In this document: positions 1 to 7,868 of the stretch, one piece after another
Position numbering within the stretch: the first letter of the stretch is position 1
Layout of the letters: each line of letters opens with the position of its first letter
NCBI RefSeq assembly: GCF_051233685.1
Contig: NZ_JBAMMY010000084.1
Span: forward strand, 1-48,299
Source: RPRI01 sp051233685
Lineage (GTDB): Bacteria; Desulfobacterota; Desulfobacteria; Desulfobacterales; RPRI01
Reading direction: 5' to 3'
DNA length: 48,299 nucleotides
Position numbers and translations under genes: made by a program
The notes under the pieces: model-generated
Database searches by the model: none
The model's input: the letters and a program-made list of their open reading frames with translations, nothing else
Told to the model about the DNA's origin: nothing

Positions 1-2
1 TA

Positions 3-77
3 AAAGCTGGATTCCCGATAAAAGCATTCGGGTATTACAAAAGCATCATGTATGATGAACGCCTGTCAAATTCATAA
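3..77 (+). CDS. 3' end of an unidentified gene (partial)
   Basis: Frame 3 is open from the window edge to a TAA at 75-77 and encodes 24 residues ending MYDERLSNS. A GC-rich hairpin follows directly, which fits the end of a real gene. The tail is too short to assign to a family. It could also be chance, since short open frames are common in AT-rich DNA. Confidence 0.3.
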   Translation, partial: KAGFPIKAFGYYKSIMYDERLSNS

Positions 78-78
78 T

Positions 79-125
79 CCCGGAATTGTCAAACTCCGGG
101 AGTCTCCCGGCAGAGCCGGGAGTTT
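79..125 (+). terminator. GC-rich hairpin pair, probable terminator
   Basis: CTCCCGGC (104-111) pairs perfectly with GCCGGGAG (115-122) around a 3-base AGA loop, followed by TTT. Just upstream, CCCGGA and TCCGGG can form a competing stem. The T tract is short, so termination may be weak. The position just after a stop codon supports an end-of-transcript role. Confidence 0.5.
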
Positions 126-246
126 ACCTGCTATTAATTAATTGGCCAACATAATTTAAATTAGATATTGAAGATCTCTGAATTAGCTGATATTAATAAT
201 AAATTATTTAAAATATAGTTTATCTCCAGCTTTGCTTCAAAACTGA

Positions 247-555
247 ATGAGTGTTACTATGGCTATAAGTTACAATTTTGAGTGGGATCCTGTTAAGGCT
301 CGTGAGAACCGAGACAAACATGCTGTAACTTTTGACGAAGCAGCATCAGTATTTAAAGATTCAAAGGCACTTTCCAAATTTGATTCGGAACACAGTGAAA
401 CTGAGGACAGATGGTTAACTTTGGGCATTTCGGAAAGAGGAAGATTATTGGTCCTAATCCATACTTTTCAAGAAGATAGTAAAGAAGCTGTCACAATCAG
501 AATTATTTCATGCCGCAAAGCAACAAAACACGAAAGCAAAATATATGGTGAATGA
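247..555 (+). CDS. brnT: BrnT family type II toxin (ribonuclease)
   Basis: This small basic protein carries the BrnT signature: FEWDPVKARENRDKH near the N-terminus, then FDEAASVF, a central ERGRLLVLIHT strand, and a C-terminal RIISCRKATKHE segment ending in Y. BrnT toxins have a RelE-like fold and cleave RNA. The length of 102 aa (or 98 aa from the ATG at 259, which begins MAISYNFEWDP) is normal. No clear Shine-Dalgarno decides between the two starts. The antitoxin gene overlaps its 3' end, the usual toxin-first BrnTA order. Family membership is secure; activity is inferred. Confidence 0.88.
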   Translation: MSVTMAISYNFEWDPVKARENRDKHAVTFDEAASVFKDSKALSKFDSEHSETEDRWLTLGISERGRLLVLIHTFQEDSKEAVTIRIISCRKATKHESKIYGE

Positions 556-557
556 AC

Positions 558-758
558 ATGAAAAAAGAATATGATTTCTCAAAGGCTGAAAGAGGCAAGT
601 TTTATCGCCCGGATATGAAACTAAATATTCCGATTTATCTTGATGAGGAAGTTTTAAGTTTTGTTGAGAAAATCGCTTCAAAGAAGGGGATTGATCGATC
701 CTCAGTGGTTAATGAGCTTCTCAAGGGTGATATAAAACTCGCCGAGGTAATGAAATAA
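558..758 (+). CDS. BrnT-associated antitoxin, CopG/ribbon-helix-helix type
   Basis: The 66-residue protein starts MKKEYDFSKAERGKFYRPD, a head typical of antitoxins coupled to BrnT. A basic-hydrophobic ribbon-helix-helix region follows (IPIYLDEEVLSFVEKIASKK...SSVVNELLKGDI). Such antitoxins bind the toxin through one end and repress the shared promoter through the RHH DNA-binding part. An in-frame ATG at 552 lies inside brnT; 558 matches the family start better. Genes are translationally coupled and probably autoregulated. Confidence 0.82.
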   Translation: MKKEYDFSKAERGKFYRPDMKLNIPIYLDEEVLSFVEKIASKKGIDRSSVVNELLKGDIKLAEVMK

Positions 759-863
759 ATAGAGAAACGAATAAAATTATAAGCGTTGTTTTTACTCCAA
801 ACAGATAACTCTTTTAAAAAACTTATAAATAAACTTGCTTTTAATGATAAATAAGAGCCAAGA

Positions 864-1082
864 GTGGACCTGACCCCCTTGTTCACAAATTTTAATAAAG
901 ATCAGCTTTCTGCTTTGACAATTCCTCTTCCTCCGATGAAGGAACAAAAGAAAATAGTTGAGGAATTGGTTTCATTGAAAAAAAAGAGCTACGAGATGGA
1001 AACATTGCAGAAGAGTGTAATTAAAGACTTTGAATCTTTTCAATCCGCTCTGTTTTCCAAAGCCTTTCGAGGTGAACTGTGA
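864..1082 (+). pseudogene. 3' remnant of type I restriction-modification specificity subunit (hsdS)
   Basis: The 72-codon frame encodes only the C-terminal end of an HsdS-like protein: NKDQLSALTIPLPPMKEQKKIVEEL, then a coiled coil (LKKKSYEMETLQKSV) and the terminal ALFSKAFRGEL. The 'PLPP..EQK.IVEEL' edge of the second target-recognition domain and the 'KAFRGEL' tail are family hallmarks. A complete HsdS is about 400 aa, so both recognition domains are mostly missing. A stop lies in frame just upstream, and no hsdM or hsdR is present. The GTG start is only the first in-frame start codon. This is decay debris of a lost R-M locus. Confidence 0.8.
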
Positions 1083-1108
1083 AAGAAAAATAGATAGGAG
1101 TTAAAACA

Positions 1109-2977
1109 ATGTTCTTGGAAACACTGGAAATTGCAGGATACAAGAACTTCCATAAAGAATTTACAGTCCATTTTTCTAAGGGCTTGAATGTTTTAGTGGG
1201 CGAAAATGGGGTTGGCAAGACTGCTATCATTGATGCGATCCGCTTGATCCTGCTTGAAGATGAATTTGGAAGACGAGGTGTTTCTGAATCCGACTTTCAT
1301 TGTCCATTCCAAGAGAGCGCGACTCCTGTTGACACCTTTCGTATTCAAATTCAGTTCGGCGATCTTAACCGTGAAGAAATGGTTGTATTTTTGCCTTGGA
1401 GCAATCTAAATGGAAGTGCCAAGCTAACCCTGGATGTTGAAAATAAGCAAAATAATCAGGGCCATTTCAGGCCGCTCAGATGGGGTGGCGCTTCACGGGC
1501 AAGTGCATTTGAATGGGAATTGTTCGACACAATCAATTGTATATATCTTCCTCCTCTGCGTGATGCGGAAGCCAAGCTTCGAGAAGGAAGAGGTTCAAGA
1601 TTAGCTAGATTGCTTAGAAGTCTGAACAAGGACGATGAAAGTCAAAAGAATGTTGAAAATCGTGTTAAGAAATTTAATAAGGACCTTGCAATTGAAAAAA
1701 CTGGCCCCATATCAAAAGCAAATGAAATTATCAGGAAACGACAGAAGGAAGCTCTTGGGACGGTTTTCGGACAAGATATATCAATCCGATTTTCTGAAAC
1801 AAATTTCAATCGAATTGTCGAAAGTTTAAGAGTTTTATTCTTCCCTAAAATTAATTCTACTTCAAACCAAGACCTTTTTCGCAACCTTGAAGAAAACAGC
1901 TTGGGATATAATAACCTTATCTATCTGGCTACTGTTTTGGCAGAACTGACTAATGAATCAAAAGATGCAGAATACCTTAAGATGCTTTTGATTGAAGAAC
2001 CGGAAGCTCATCTTCATCCACAACTTCAGCTGAGGCTGCTCAGGTACCTTGAAAATACAGCAACTGATTCCAGTGTTCAGGTCATTGTTACCACCCATTC
2101 GCCGGTTCTGGCCTCTGCGGTTTCTTTGAAACCAATAATCCATCTTTCGTCACCCACTAATATTGGTCCTTGTGCCGTTCCAATAAGTAATTGCGGCCTG
2201 TCAGATAAAAGTGAAGCCTTTCTTTCCAGATGGCTGGATGTCACCAAGTCAACCTTGTTGTTCGCGAAAGGCATCATTCTGGTTGAAGGCATTTCAGAAG
2301 CGATGCTGTTTCCGGAATTGGCTCAACTTGTTCTTCACCGACACAACAGCAAGTTTGCTAACAATAGTCCCAATAGGCTTCCCCGTACCTTGGAGGATTG
2401 CGGAGTTTCCGTAATCAATATGAATGGTATATATTTCCAGCACTTCATGCAACTTTTCTGCAATCTTGACAGTGCCAACGGGACAAATCTTCCAGTGAGA
2501 TGTGCCGGTATTACAGATCAAGACCCACCAAAAGATTGCAAACCCACACCATCAAAGAAAGGCTTTGGAATAAATTCTGCTCTTAAATTAATTGGCAAGG
2601 CAGATAAATCCACATGGGTAAGATTATATACAAATGACCTGAAAACATTTGAATATGATTTAGCTTTCAGTGGCAACAATATTCAAGTGATGGCAAAAGT
2701 ACTATCTGAGAATTGGCCCACTGATAAAGCGGTAAAAAATGAAATTGAAGCACTGAAGAACGAGAATTGGGAAAAAGCAGAAGAACATGAAAAGGCTGAC
2801 GCAGCATTCTTGCTTTTATCAAGGATTGAAGATAGCGGCAATATGGGGAAAGGTCAATTTGCCCAACTTCTTGCAGAAGAGCTGAGAAGCGGTACAGAAT
2901 TGGCCATTCCAAAATATATTTTCAAAGCGGTAATTTGGGCTTGTGGAGGCGATCCAGATAATGAAGTTGGACCATAA
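1109..2977 (+). CDS. OLD-family ATP-dependent nuclease (AAA ATPase + TOPRIM), GajA-like
   Basis: A 622-aa protein with an N-terminal ABC/RecF-type ATPase: Walker A GENGVGKTAI at about 31-40, and Walker B plus D-loop region LLIEEPEAHLHPQLQLRLL at about 293-311, followed by the switch VTTHSPVL. A C-terminal TOPRIM domain follows: ILVEGISEAMLFPEL near 391 with the metal-binding glutamate, and an acidic ITDQDPP motif near 468. This is the architecture of OLD nucleases, including GajA of Gabija anti-phage systems. It opens a compact operon; a UvrD-type helicase overlaps its 3' end, the Gabija order. The length is normal and the key motifs look intact. The phage-defence role is inferred from family and context. 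Confidence 0.82.
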   Translation: MFLETLEIAGYKNFHKEFTVHFSKGLNVLVGENGVGKTAIIDAIRLILLEDEFGRRGVSESDFHCPFQESATPVDTFRIQIQFGDLNREEMVVFLPWSNLNGSAKLTLDVENKQNNQGHFRPLRWGGASRASAFEWELFDTINCIYLPPLRDAEAKLREGRGSRLARLLRSLNKDDESQKNVENRVKKFNKDLAIEKTGPISKANEIIRKRQKEALGTVFGQDISIRFSETNFNRIVESLRVLFFPKINSTSNQDLFRNLEENSLGYNNLIYLATVLAELTNESKDAEYLKMLLIEEPEAHLHPQLQLRLLRYLENTATDSSVQVIVTTHSPVLASAVSLKPIIHLSSPTNIGPCAVPISNCGLSDKSEAFLSRWLDVTKSTLLFAKGIILVEGISEAMLFPELAQLVLHRHNSKFANNSPNRLPRTLEDCGVSVINMNGIYFQHFMQLFCNLDSANGTNLPVRCAGITDQDPPKDCKPTPSKKGFGINSALKLIGKADKSTWVRLYTNDLKTFEYDLAFSGNNIQVMAKVLSENWPTDKAVKNEIEALKNENWEKAEEHEKADAAFLLLSRIEDSGNMGKGQFAQLLAEELRSGTELAIPKYIFKAVIWACGGDPDNEVGP

Positions 2978-4430
2978 AAACAATTTGGCCTGCATGGTTT
3001 GCGGGAAGCCCGAAGAAGTATCCCTTGACGAATGCCATAGCAGCTTTGGTAAAAGCAATCCCTTATGTAGCAATGCCGGTACATGCCGCGTTGTTGAAAA
3101 GACAGATGAACAATTGAAATATGTTTTATCTTCAAGTGGTTTAAATGTGTTTCTCAAAGCATGTCCGGGGAGCGGCAAAACTGAATCAGTTGGCTTGAAA
3201 GCCGCATATGAAATAAAAACATGGGATGCAAAAATAGGAGGGATTGCGGTTCTTACTCAATTGGTTGCTGAGCGGTTTCCGTTTCTTATAATCGATGAAT
3301 GCCAGGATCTTTCGTGGATTCAACTTCAGATATTTATGAAGCTGATCGAGGCGGGGTCTCGCGTTCATTTCGTCGGTGATCTTAACCAAGGGATATATGC
3401 TTTCAAGAAAGTATATCCTCAAAAAGTAGCGGAGTTTGCTATGTGTCACAACTTTGAAACGTTGGAATTATCGAAAAACCTTCGAAGCGTTCAGCCTATA
3501 GTGGATCTTTGTGGAAAGATAGTCAATCAAGGAAACGTTCAAGGTGTTTCCACGGGCACAATCGATCCCTCTTGCGTCTATTTTGCTTATGACGCTGGTA
3601 AATTGCAGGAAGTTGTAGGGTGGTTCGTTTCCTACCTTGAAGAGCATGGCATAAAGTCTAAGGATGCTGCAATTGTTGCACGCGGATATTCAACTGTTAA
3701 CAAACTGCGGCCAGCGGCTTCAAGGATACCGCAAAATAAACAGCTATGTTTGGCTACTGCAATCCATCTTTGGCAAAATGGTGGTACAGAGTCAAGGGGT
3801 GAAGCCTTGAATTGCATCGGCCGTTTTATGGCAGAAAACTTTTTTACAGCTGAAACAACCAACGCCAGGGCTTATTACTGTCCTAATTGTGAGCCATCTC
3901 ATTTGCGTTGGCGAGTATTTCTTGCGCAAATTTTAGATAAATGTGTGGAAACTGAATCTCTGCAAGGACTCAACCAAATATGGAGCAAGTGGGCTAAAAT
4001 CGTCTCTGAACAATTTGAGGAAATTGTAAAATCATGCTCTAAAATAGAGATGCCATCTCAAAACAATCGCTCATTTTCATTACGTGCCATTAAAGGAAGT
4101 GCAAGCCAGACAGTTATTTCTACGTTGGAGACTGTTGAGAAAAGCGATGTCTCAAATATTCTTGTTACAACCTTCCACCAAGTGAAAGGCCGGACCTTTG
4201 ATGCAATACTGGTAGTTTCGGCTCCCGATAAACGAAGTGATGGTGGTCACTGGTCTCAATGGGTTGATGCCGCAAATTCTGATGGTGAACATGCCCGATT
4301 TGCCTACGTTGCAAGTTCACGGCCTAAAGTTTTACTTGGATGGGCTATCCCTTCTCCTTCTGAAGAAGATGAAAAAAAGCTTAAAGAACTGGGGCTGACG
4401 GCAATCAATGAAACTGGGGTGAAACAATAA
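2961..4430 (+). CDS. UvrD/GajB-like superfamily 1 helicase with internal deletion
   Basis: From the ATG at 2961 (Shine-Dalgarno TGGAGG at 2944-2949) the protein is 489 aa. A Cys-rich N-terminus (C11, C14, C25, C36, C42) may bind zinc. It has Walker A (ACPGSGKTE, 67-75), a DEAQ-like motif II (FLIIDECQDLS, 108-118), motif III (FVGDLNQGIYAFK), motif IV (LELSKNLRS) and a C-terminal motif V/VI region (TTFHQVKGRTFDAILVV, FAYVASSRPK). After GGIAVLT (93-99) the sequence jumps to motif II in about 9 residues. The rest of motif Ia and the whole 1B subdomain expected there, usually 100 or more residues, are absent. The frame is kept. It partners the upstream OLD nuclease. It may be inactive as a helicase. 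Confidence 0.75.
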   Translation: MKLDHKNNLACMVCGKPEEVSLDECHSSFGKSNPLCSNAGTCRVVEKTDEQLKYVLSSSGLNVFLKACPGSGKTESVGLKAAYEIKTWDAKIGGIAVLTQLVAERFPFLIIDECQDLSWIQLQIFMKLIEAGSRVHFVGDLNQGIYAFKKVYPQKVAEFAMCHNFETLELSKNLRSVQPIVDLCGKIVNQGNVQGVSTGTIDPSCVYFAYDAGKLQEVVGWFVSYLEEHGIKSKDAAIVARGYSTVNKLRPAASRIPQNKQLCLATAIHLWQNGGTESRGEALNCIGRFMAENFFTAETTNARAYYCPNCEPSHLRWRVFLAQILDKCVETESLQGLNQIWSKWAKIVSEQFEEIVKSCSKIEMPSQNNRSFSLRAIKGSASQTVISTLETVEKSDVSNILVTTFHQVKGRTFDAILVVSAPDKRSDGGHWSQWVDAANSDGEHARFAYVASSRPKVLLGWAIPSPSEEDEKKLKELGLTAINETGVKQ

Positions 4431-4432
4431 CC

Positions 4433-5326
4433 TTGTCAAAAGTCATTCTTATCCCAACTCTCAACGATTCAGCGGCTGATTTTGAGCAACTTTTTTCCAT
4501 TTGGAGCCAGATAAACGACTACTTCGAGGACATTCGCTTCGACTTCTCCCTCTGCGGATTTCTGCGACCCAACGCTGTGGCCTTGCTTGGCGGTTTAGCA
4601 CGGCTGATAGAATCGCGAATGGGTTCAGTGGTGTTCGATTGGAGCACTCTTCAAAACTCATGGGTTAGAACAACAATACGACAGAATGGCTTCGCTAGTA
4701 CCTTCGGTGATCCTTCCGCACCATGGGATGGTACATCAATCCCTTATCGGGAAGACAAGACTCTCGATATGAATAATATCATGGACTATCTGACCTACAA
4801 CTGGATTGGCAAGGGGTGGGTTCATGTCAGCGACCGACTGCGGGATGCCATAGCTGGTAAAATGTGGGAGATCTACAATAACGCCTTCGAGCACAGCGGC
4901 ACTGAGATCGGGGTATTTTCCTGTGGGCAATATTTCAAGACACACAATTACCTAATCCTTTCCGTAGCTGATTTCGGGCGGGGCATTCCGGCAAATGTGA
5001 GGACTTTTCTCCGCCAGTATGCAGATGAAGCTTTGGTATCCAAGCTATCGGGAGCAACTTGTTTGAAGTGGGCTTTCGAGCGTGGCAACAGTACCTGCAT
5101 GGGTCGCGTCGCCCGTGGCCTTGGCCTTGACTTACTCAAAGAATTTGTCAGGATCAACCAGGGCGAACTTGAAGTTTACAGCAATGAAGGATATGCTATT
5201 ATTGATAAAGACGGTGAGCGGTATGAGAATCGCGATGTTTCATTCGAGGGCACAGTGGTACATATTACCCTGCGATGCGACGAAAATCTTTACCAGTTCT
5301 GCGACGAATCGGAAGTTCCGTTTTAA
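4433..5326 (+). CDS. STAS-like/GHKL (HATPase_c) ATP-binding protein
   Basis: A 297-aa protein starting at a TTG two bases after the helicase stop. The first ~100 residues (FDFSLCGFLRPNAVALLGGLA...) look like a STAS-type fold. Residues ~145-290 are a GHKL ATPase: N-box EIYNNAFEHS (~147-156), G1 VADFGRGIP (~178-186), G2 GLGLDLLKEFV (~230) and a final GTVVHITL strand. No HisKA phospho-acceptor domain is visible, so it resembles anti-sigma-type kinases more than two-component kinases. A DUF4325 STAS-like gene follows 14 bp downstream, suggesting a kinase/STAS partner-switch pair. By eye, this gene and the next two are richer in G+C than the surrounding DNA, which fits recent transfer. The substrate is unknown. 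Confidence 0.75.
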   Translation: MSKVILIPTLNDSAADFEQLFSIWSQINDYFEDIRFDFSLCGFLRPNAVALLGGLARLIESRMGSVVFDWSTLQNSWVRTTIRQNGFASTFGDPSAPWDGTSIPYREDKTLDMNNIMDYLTYNWIGKGWVHVSDRLRDAIAGKMWEIYNNAFEHSGTEIGVFSCGQYFKTHNYLILSVADFGRGIPANVRTFLRQYADEALVSKLSGATCLKWAFERGNSTCMGRVARGLGLDLLKEFVRINQGELEVYSNEGYAIIDKDGERYENRDVSFEGTVVHITLRCDENLYQFCDESEVPF

Positions 5327-5340
5327 AGGAGAATAGAAAG

Positions 5341-5691
5341 ATGAAACTAACCATAAAGGATAAAATTGGCCCGCGCTGCATTATCAAGGAAGATGGGCAG
5401 AAGATTTACGACGAGATTCATGGGCCGCTGAAAAACGGCGAGACAGTCACACTTGATTTCAACGGGGTAAGCCAGTTCGCATCCCCATTCTTCAATTTTG
5501 CCATCGGCCAGTTATTGAAGGACATCGAAGAAGGCGAACTGCGTCGCTTGCTCCAGATCGAGAATCTGAATGAAACCGGCAAATTGGTTGTTGAGCGAGT
5601 AATTGAAAACGCCGCAAGGTACCACGGCGACAGAGACTACCGCAAAATTGTTGATGATATTCTGGAACAACAGGCCAGGGAGGCTGGATAA
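5341..5691 (+). CDS. STAS-like DUF4325 family protein
   Basis: A 116-aa protein. The ATG at 5341 is chosen because AAAGGAG lies at an ideal distance upstream; the open frame reaches further 5' into the previous gene. The central stretch (GETVTLDFNGVSQFASPFFNFAIGQLL) has the STAS-like pattern of a beta strand ending in DF.GV, a short loop with S/SP, then an amphipathic helix. DUF4325 proteins usually sit beside GHKL ATPases, as here. A role as regulatory partner of the ATPase is inference. Its TAA overlaps the ATG of the PIN gene (TAATG), implying translational coupling. Confidence 0.72.
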   Translation: MKLTIKDKIGPRCIIKEDGQKIYDEIHGPLKNGETVTLDFNGVSQFASPFFNFAIGQLLKDIEEGELRRLLQIENLNETGKLVVERVIENAARYHGDRDYRKIVDDILEQQAREAG

Positions 5692-6302
5692 TGGCGATCA
5701 ACTACACCGTAAAGGCCGATGTGGTGGACATCACTACCGATAATCCGAAGGCCGACGATGTGTTTCTGGTGGATACCAATGTCTGGTATTGGTTGACGTA
5801 TCCGAATGCTACATCATTCATACCCAGCCAATTATCCGAGTATCCCGGATATCTGAATAAGGCCCTGGGCGCACAATCAAGGATTCATCATTCCGGCCTT
5901 TCGTTGGCGGAGTTGGCCCACCTCATTGAGAAGACAGAACGAGAGATCTATGAAAAAACTGTCGGCCAAATTAAGCCTAAAGAATACAGGCACAACCTTA
6001 CCGGTGAGCGATCCCGTGTTTATTCAGAGATTCAGGCTGCCTGGCTACAGGTCGCAGCTCTTGCCGAACCTCTGGCTATAACTATTGATGCTCTCGCCAC
6101 AACTGACGCCCTGAATCGTTTTCAAAGCGAAAAAGTCGATGGCTATGACCTCTTTTTTCTGGAATCCATGAAGAAACATGGAGTAGTCCAGGTTATAACA
6201 GACGATGGAGATTTTGCCACCGTCCCCGGAATCCAGGTTTTCACCGCAAACAGAAATGTCATAAACGCAGCACGCGGTCAAAAGAAGTTACTTCCAAGAT
6301 GA
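5691..6302 (+). CDS. PIN-domain protein (putative ribonuclease)
   Basis: The 203-aa protein carries PIN acidic residues in order: D28 in FLVDTNVWYWL, E74 in LSLAELAHLIE, D153 in DGYDLFFLESM, and D171/D172/D174 in VITDDGDFATV, ending with VFTAN. These form the Mg-binding site of PIN nucleases, and all appear present. It starts at the overlapped stop of the STAS-like gene. At 203 aa it is longer than typical VapC toxins (~130 aa), and no VapB-type antitoxin gene is adjacent; the STAS/GHKL genes may control it instead. It is the last gene of the tight operon starting at 1109. Cleavage of RNA is inferred from family. Confidence 0.78.
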   Translation: MAINYTVKADVVDITTDNPKADDVFLVDTNVWYWLTYPNATSFIPSQLSEYPGYLNKALGAQSRIHHSGLSLAELAHLIEKTEREIYEKTVGQIKPKEYRHNLTGERSRVYSEIQAAWLQVAALAEPLAITIDALATTDALNRFQSEKVDGYDLFFLESMKKHGVVQVITDDGDFATVPGIQVFTANRNVINAARGQKKLLPR

Positions 6303-6306
6303 TCTT

Positions 6307-7018
6307 ATGCAATTCCGTATCGCAGATACATTTACTGACAGTCTCACAAAATTAAATAATGATGAACAAAAAGCTGTAAAGACTACCGCCTTTGATCTTC
6401 AGTTGAATCCGGCAAATCCGGGTATGCAGTTTCATAAGCTTGAAAAAGCAAAAGATCAAAACTTCTGGTCTGTTCGTGTGAACCGGGATATTCGGCTGAT
6501 TGTACATAAAAACCATGAGAGTTTAATGCTTTGCTATGTGGGGCACCATGATGATGCTTATCGGTGGGCGGAAAAACGAAAACTGGAAACGCATCCTAAA
6601 ACCGGCGCAGCTCAACTTGTAGAAATCAGGGAAACAGTCGAAGAAATCACTATCCCTAAATATATTGATGTAAAACAGCAGCCGGTTTCAAAACCGTTCT
6701 TGTTTGAAAATTTATCTGATGATGAATTGTTGAACTATGGAGTTCCTGCTGAATGGCTGGATGACGTGCATAAAGTCAATGAAGATACTGTTCTTGATCT
6801 GGCCGGTCATTTACCCGGTGAGGCTGCAGAAGCATTGCTGAACCTGGCTGTCGGCATTAAACCACAACCGTCAACAATGCCGTTTGCATGCGAAAATCCT
6901 TTCGACCATCCGGATGCCAAGCGCTGTTTCCGGGTTATAAACAATACGGAAGAACTGGCAAAGGCTTTGGATTACCCTTGGGAAAAATAGACTGATTTCC
7001 TTCATCCGGAGCAATGGT
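6307..7018 (+). pseudogene. N-terminal remnant of RelE-like/UvrD fusion helicase, nonsense-truncated
   Basis: The open frame (227 codons, stop 6988-6990) matches the N-terminal third of a known helicase family: a RelE/ParE-like module (RIADTFTDSL...FWSVRVNRDIRLIVHK...YVGHHDDAYRWAERK-like), then a linker ending AKALDYPWEK. In that family the chain continues as W-T-x-F-L-H-P-x-Q into the Walker A. Here TAG sits where the Trp codon (TGG) is expected. The next codons read TDFLHPEQW before a second stop at 7018, so homology runs through the stop. The helicase domain is gone. The family reading is from memory of aligned homologues. The leftover RelE-like part could still be expressed. Confidence 0.68.
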
Positions 7019-7040
7019 AACTGGTTGGGAGTAAATAAAA

Positions 7041-7868
7041 ATGATTACTGGTGAAAATCTTGAAGAAAAAAAAGAGCGTCTTGTTTCGATTCTGAAAAGC
7101 TACAATTCGCTTGCGATTGCCTTTTCCGGAGGGGTGGACAGCTCCTTTCTTCTTGCTTTGGCGCATCAGGTTTTAGGCAAAAAAGTGATTGCAATTACAG
7201 CTGTTTCACCTGTTCATCCTGCAAGAGAAACTGAATTTGCTAAAAGTTTTGCTAAAAAGCGCAACATTAAGCATAAAATTATTAAATCAGATGAGATGGA
7301 TATTGCAGAATTTACAGCAAATACAAGGAACAGATGCTATATTTGCAAAAAGAACCTTTTCCCCAGACTTCTTGAATGTGCTGTAAAATCAGGGATAAAA
7401 GATCTGGCTCATGGAGCAAATATGGATGATCTTGATGATTTCCGCCCCGGATTTATGGCGGCTTCGGAATTGAAAATAGCTGCTCCGCTGATAGATGCCG
7501 GGTTTTCAAAACAACAAATACGTGAGCTTTCAAAAAACATGAATCTTGAAACCTGGAATAAGCCTGCTATGGCTTGCCTTGCCACCAGAATACCATATGA
7601 AACCGCTATTACCATCGAAAGCTTGAAAATGATTGAAAAAGCGGAAAATGCTTTAATTGATCTTGGTTTTGACAGCTGCCGTGTCCGGCATCATGGCAAT
7701 CTTGCAAGAATTGAAGTATTGCCAAAGGATTTTAAAAAAATATTAAACAGGGAAAATAAAGAAGCTGTTATTAAAAAAATAAAAGAAGCCGGTTATTTAT
7801 ACGTTGCAATGGATCTTGAAGGTTATATCCGGGGCAGCATGAATAGAGATTTGAGATTTGAGATTTGA
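7041..7868 (+). CDS. larE: LarE, ATP-dependent sacrificial sulfur transferase
   Basis: A 275-aa PP-loop enzyme: SGGVDSS (29-35) binds ATP, and Cys99, Cys102 (RCYICK) and Cys179 (PAMACLATR) are present. LarE adenylates and thiolates the pyridinium-dicarboxylate precursor of the nickel-pincer nucleotide cofactor of lactate racemase and related LarA enzymes. The three-cysteine pattern matches LarE forms that hold a [4Fe-4S] cluster as sulfur carrier rather than sacrificing one cysteine. No larA, larB or larC lies in this window. Start ATG follows GGGAGT. The gene ends inside a long palindrome shared with the convergent gene. Confidence 0.88.
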   Translation: MITGENLEEKKERLVSILKSYNSLAIAFSGGVDSSFLLALAHQVLGKKVIAITAVSPVHPARETEFAKSFAKKRNIKHKIIKSDEMDIAEFTANTRNRCYICKKNLFPRLLECAVKSGIKDLAHGANMDDLDDFRPGFMAASELKIAAPLIDAGFSKQQIRELSKNMNLETWNKPAMACLATRIPYETAITIESLKMIEKAENALIDLGFDSCRVRHHGNLARIEVLPKDFKKILNRENKEAVIKKIKEAGYLYVAMDLEGYIRGSMNRDLRFEI

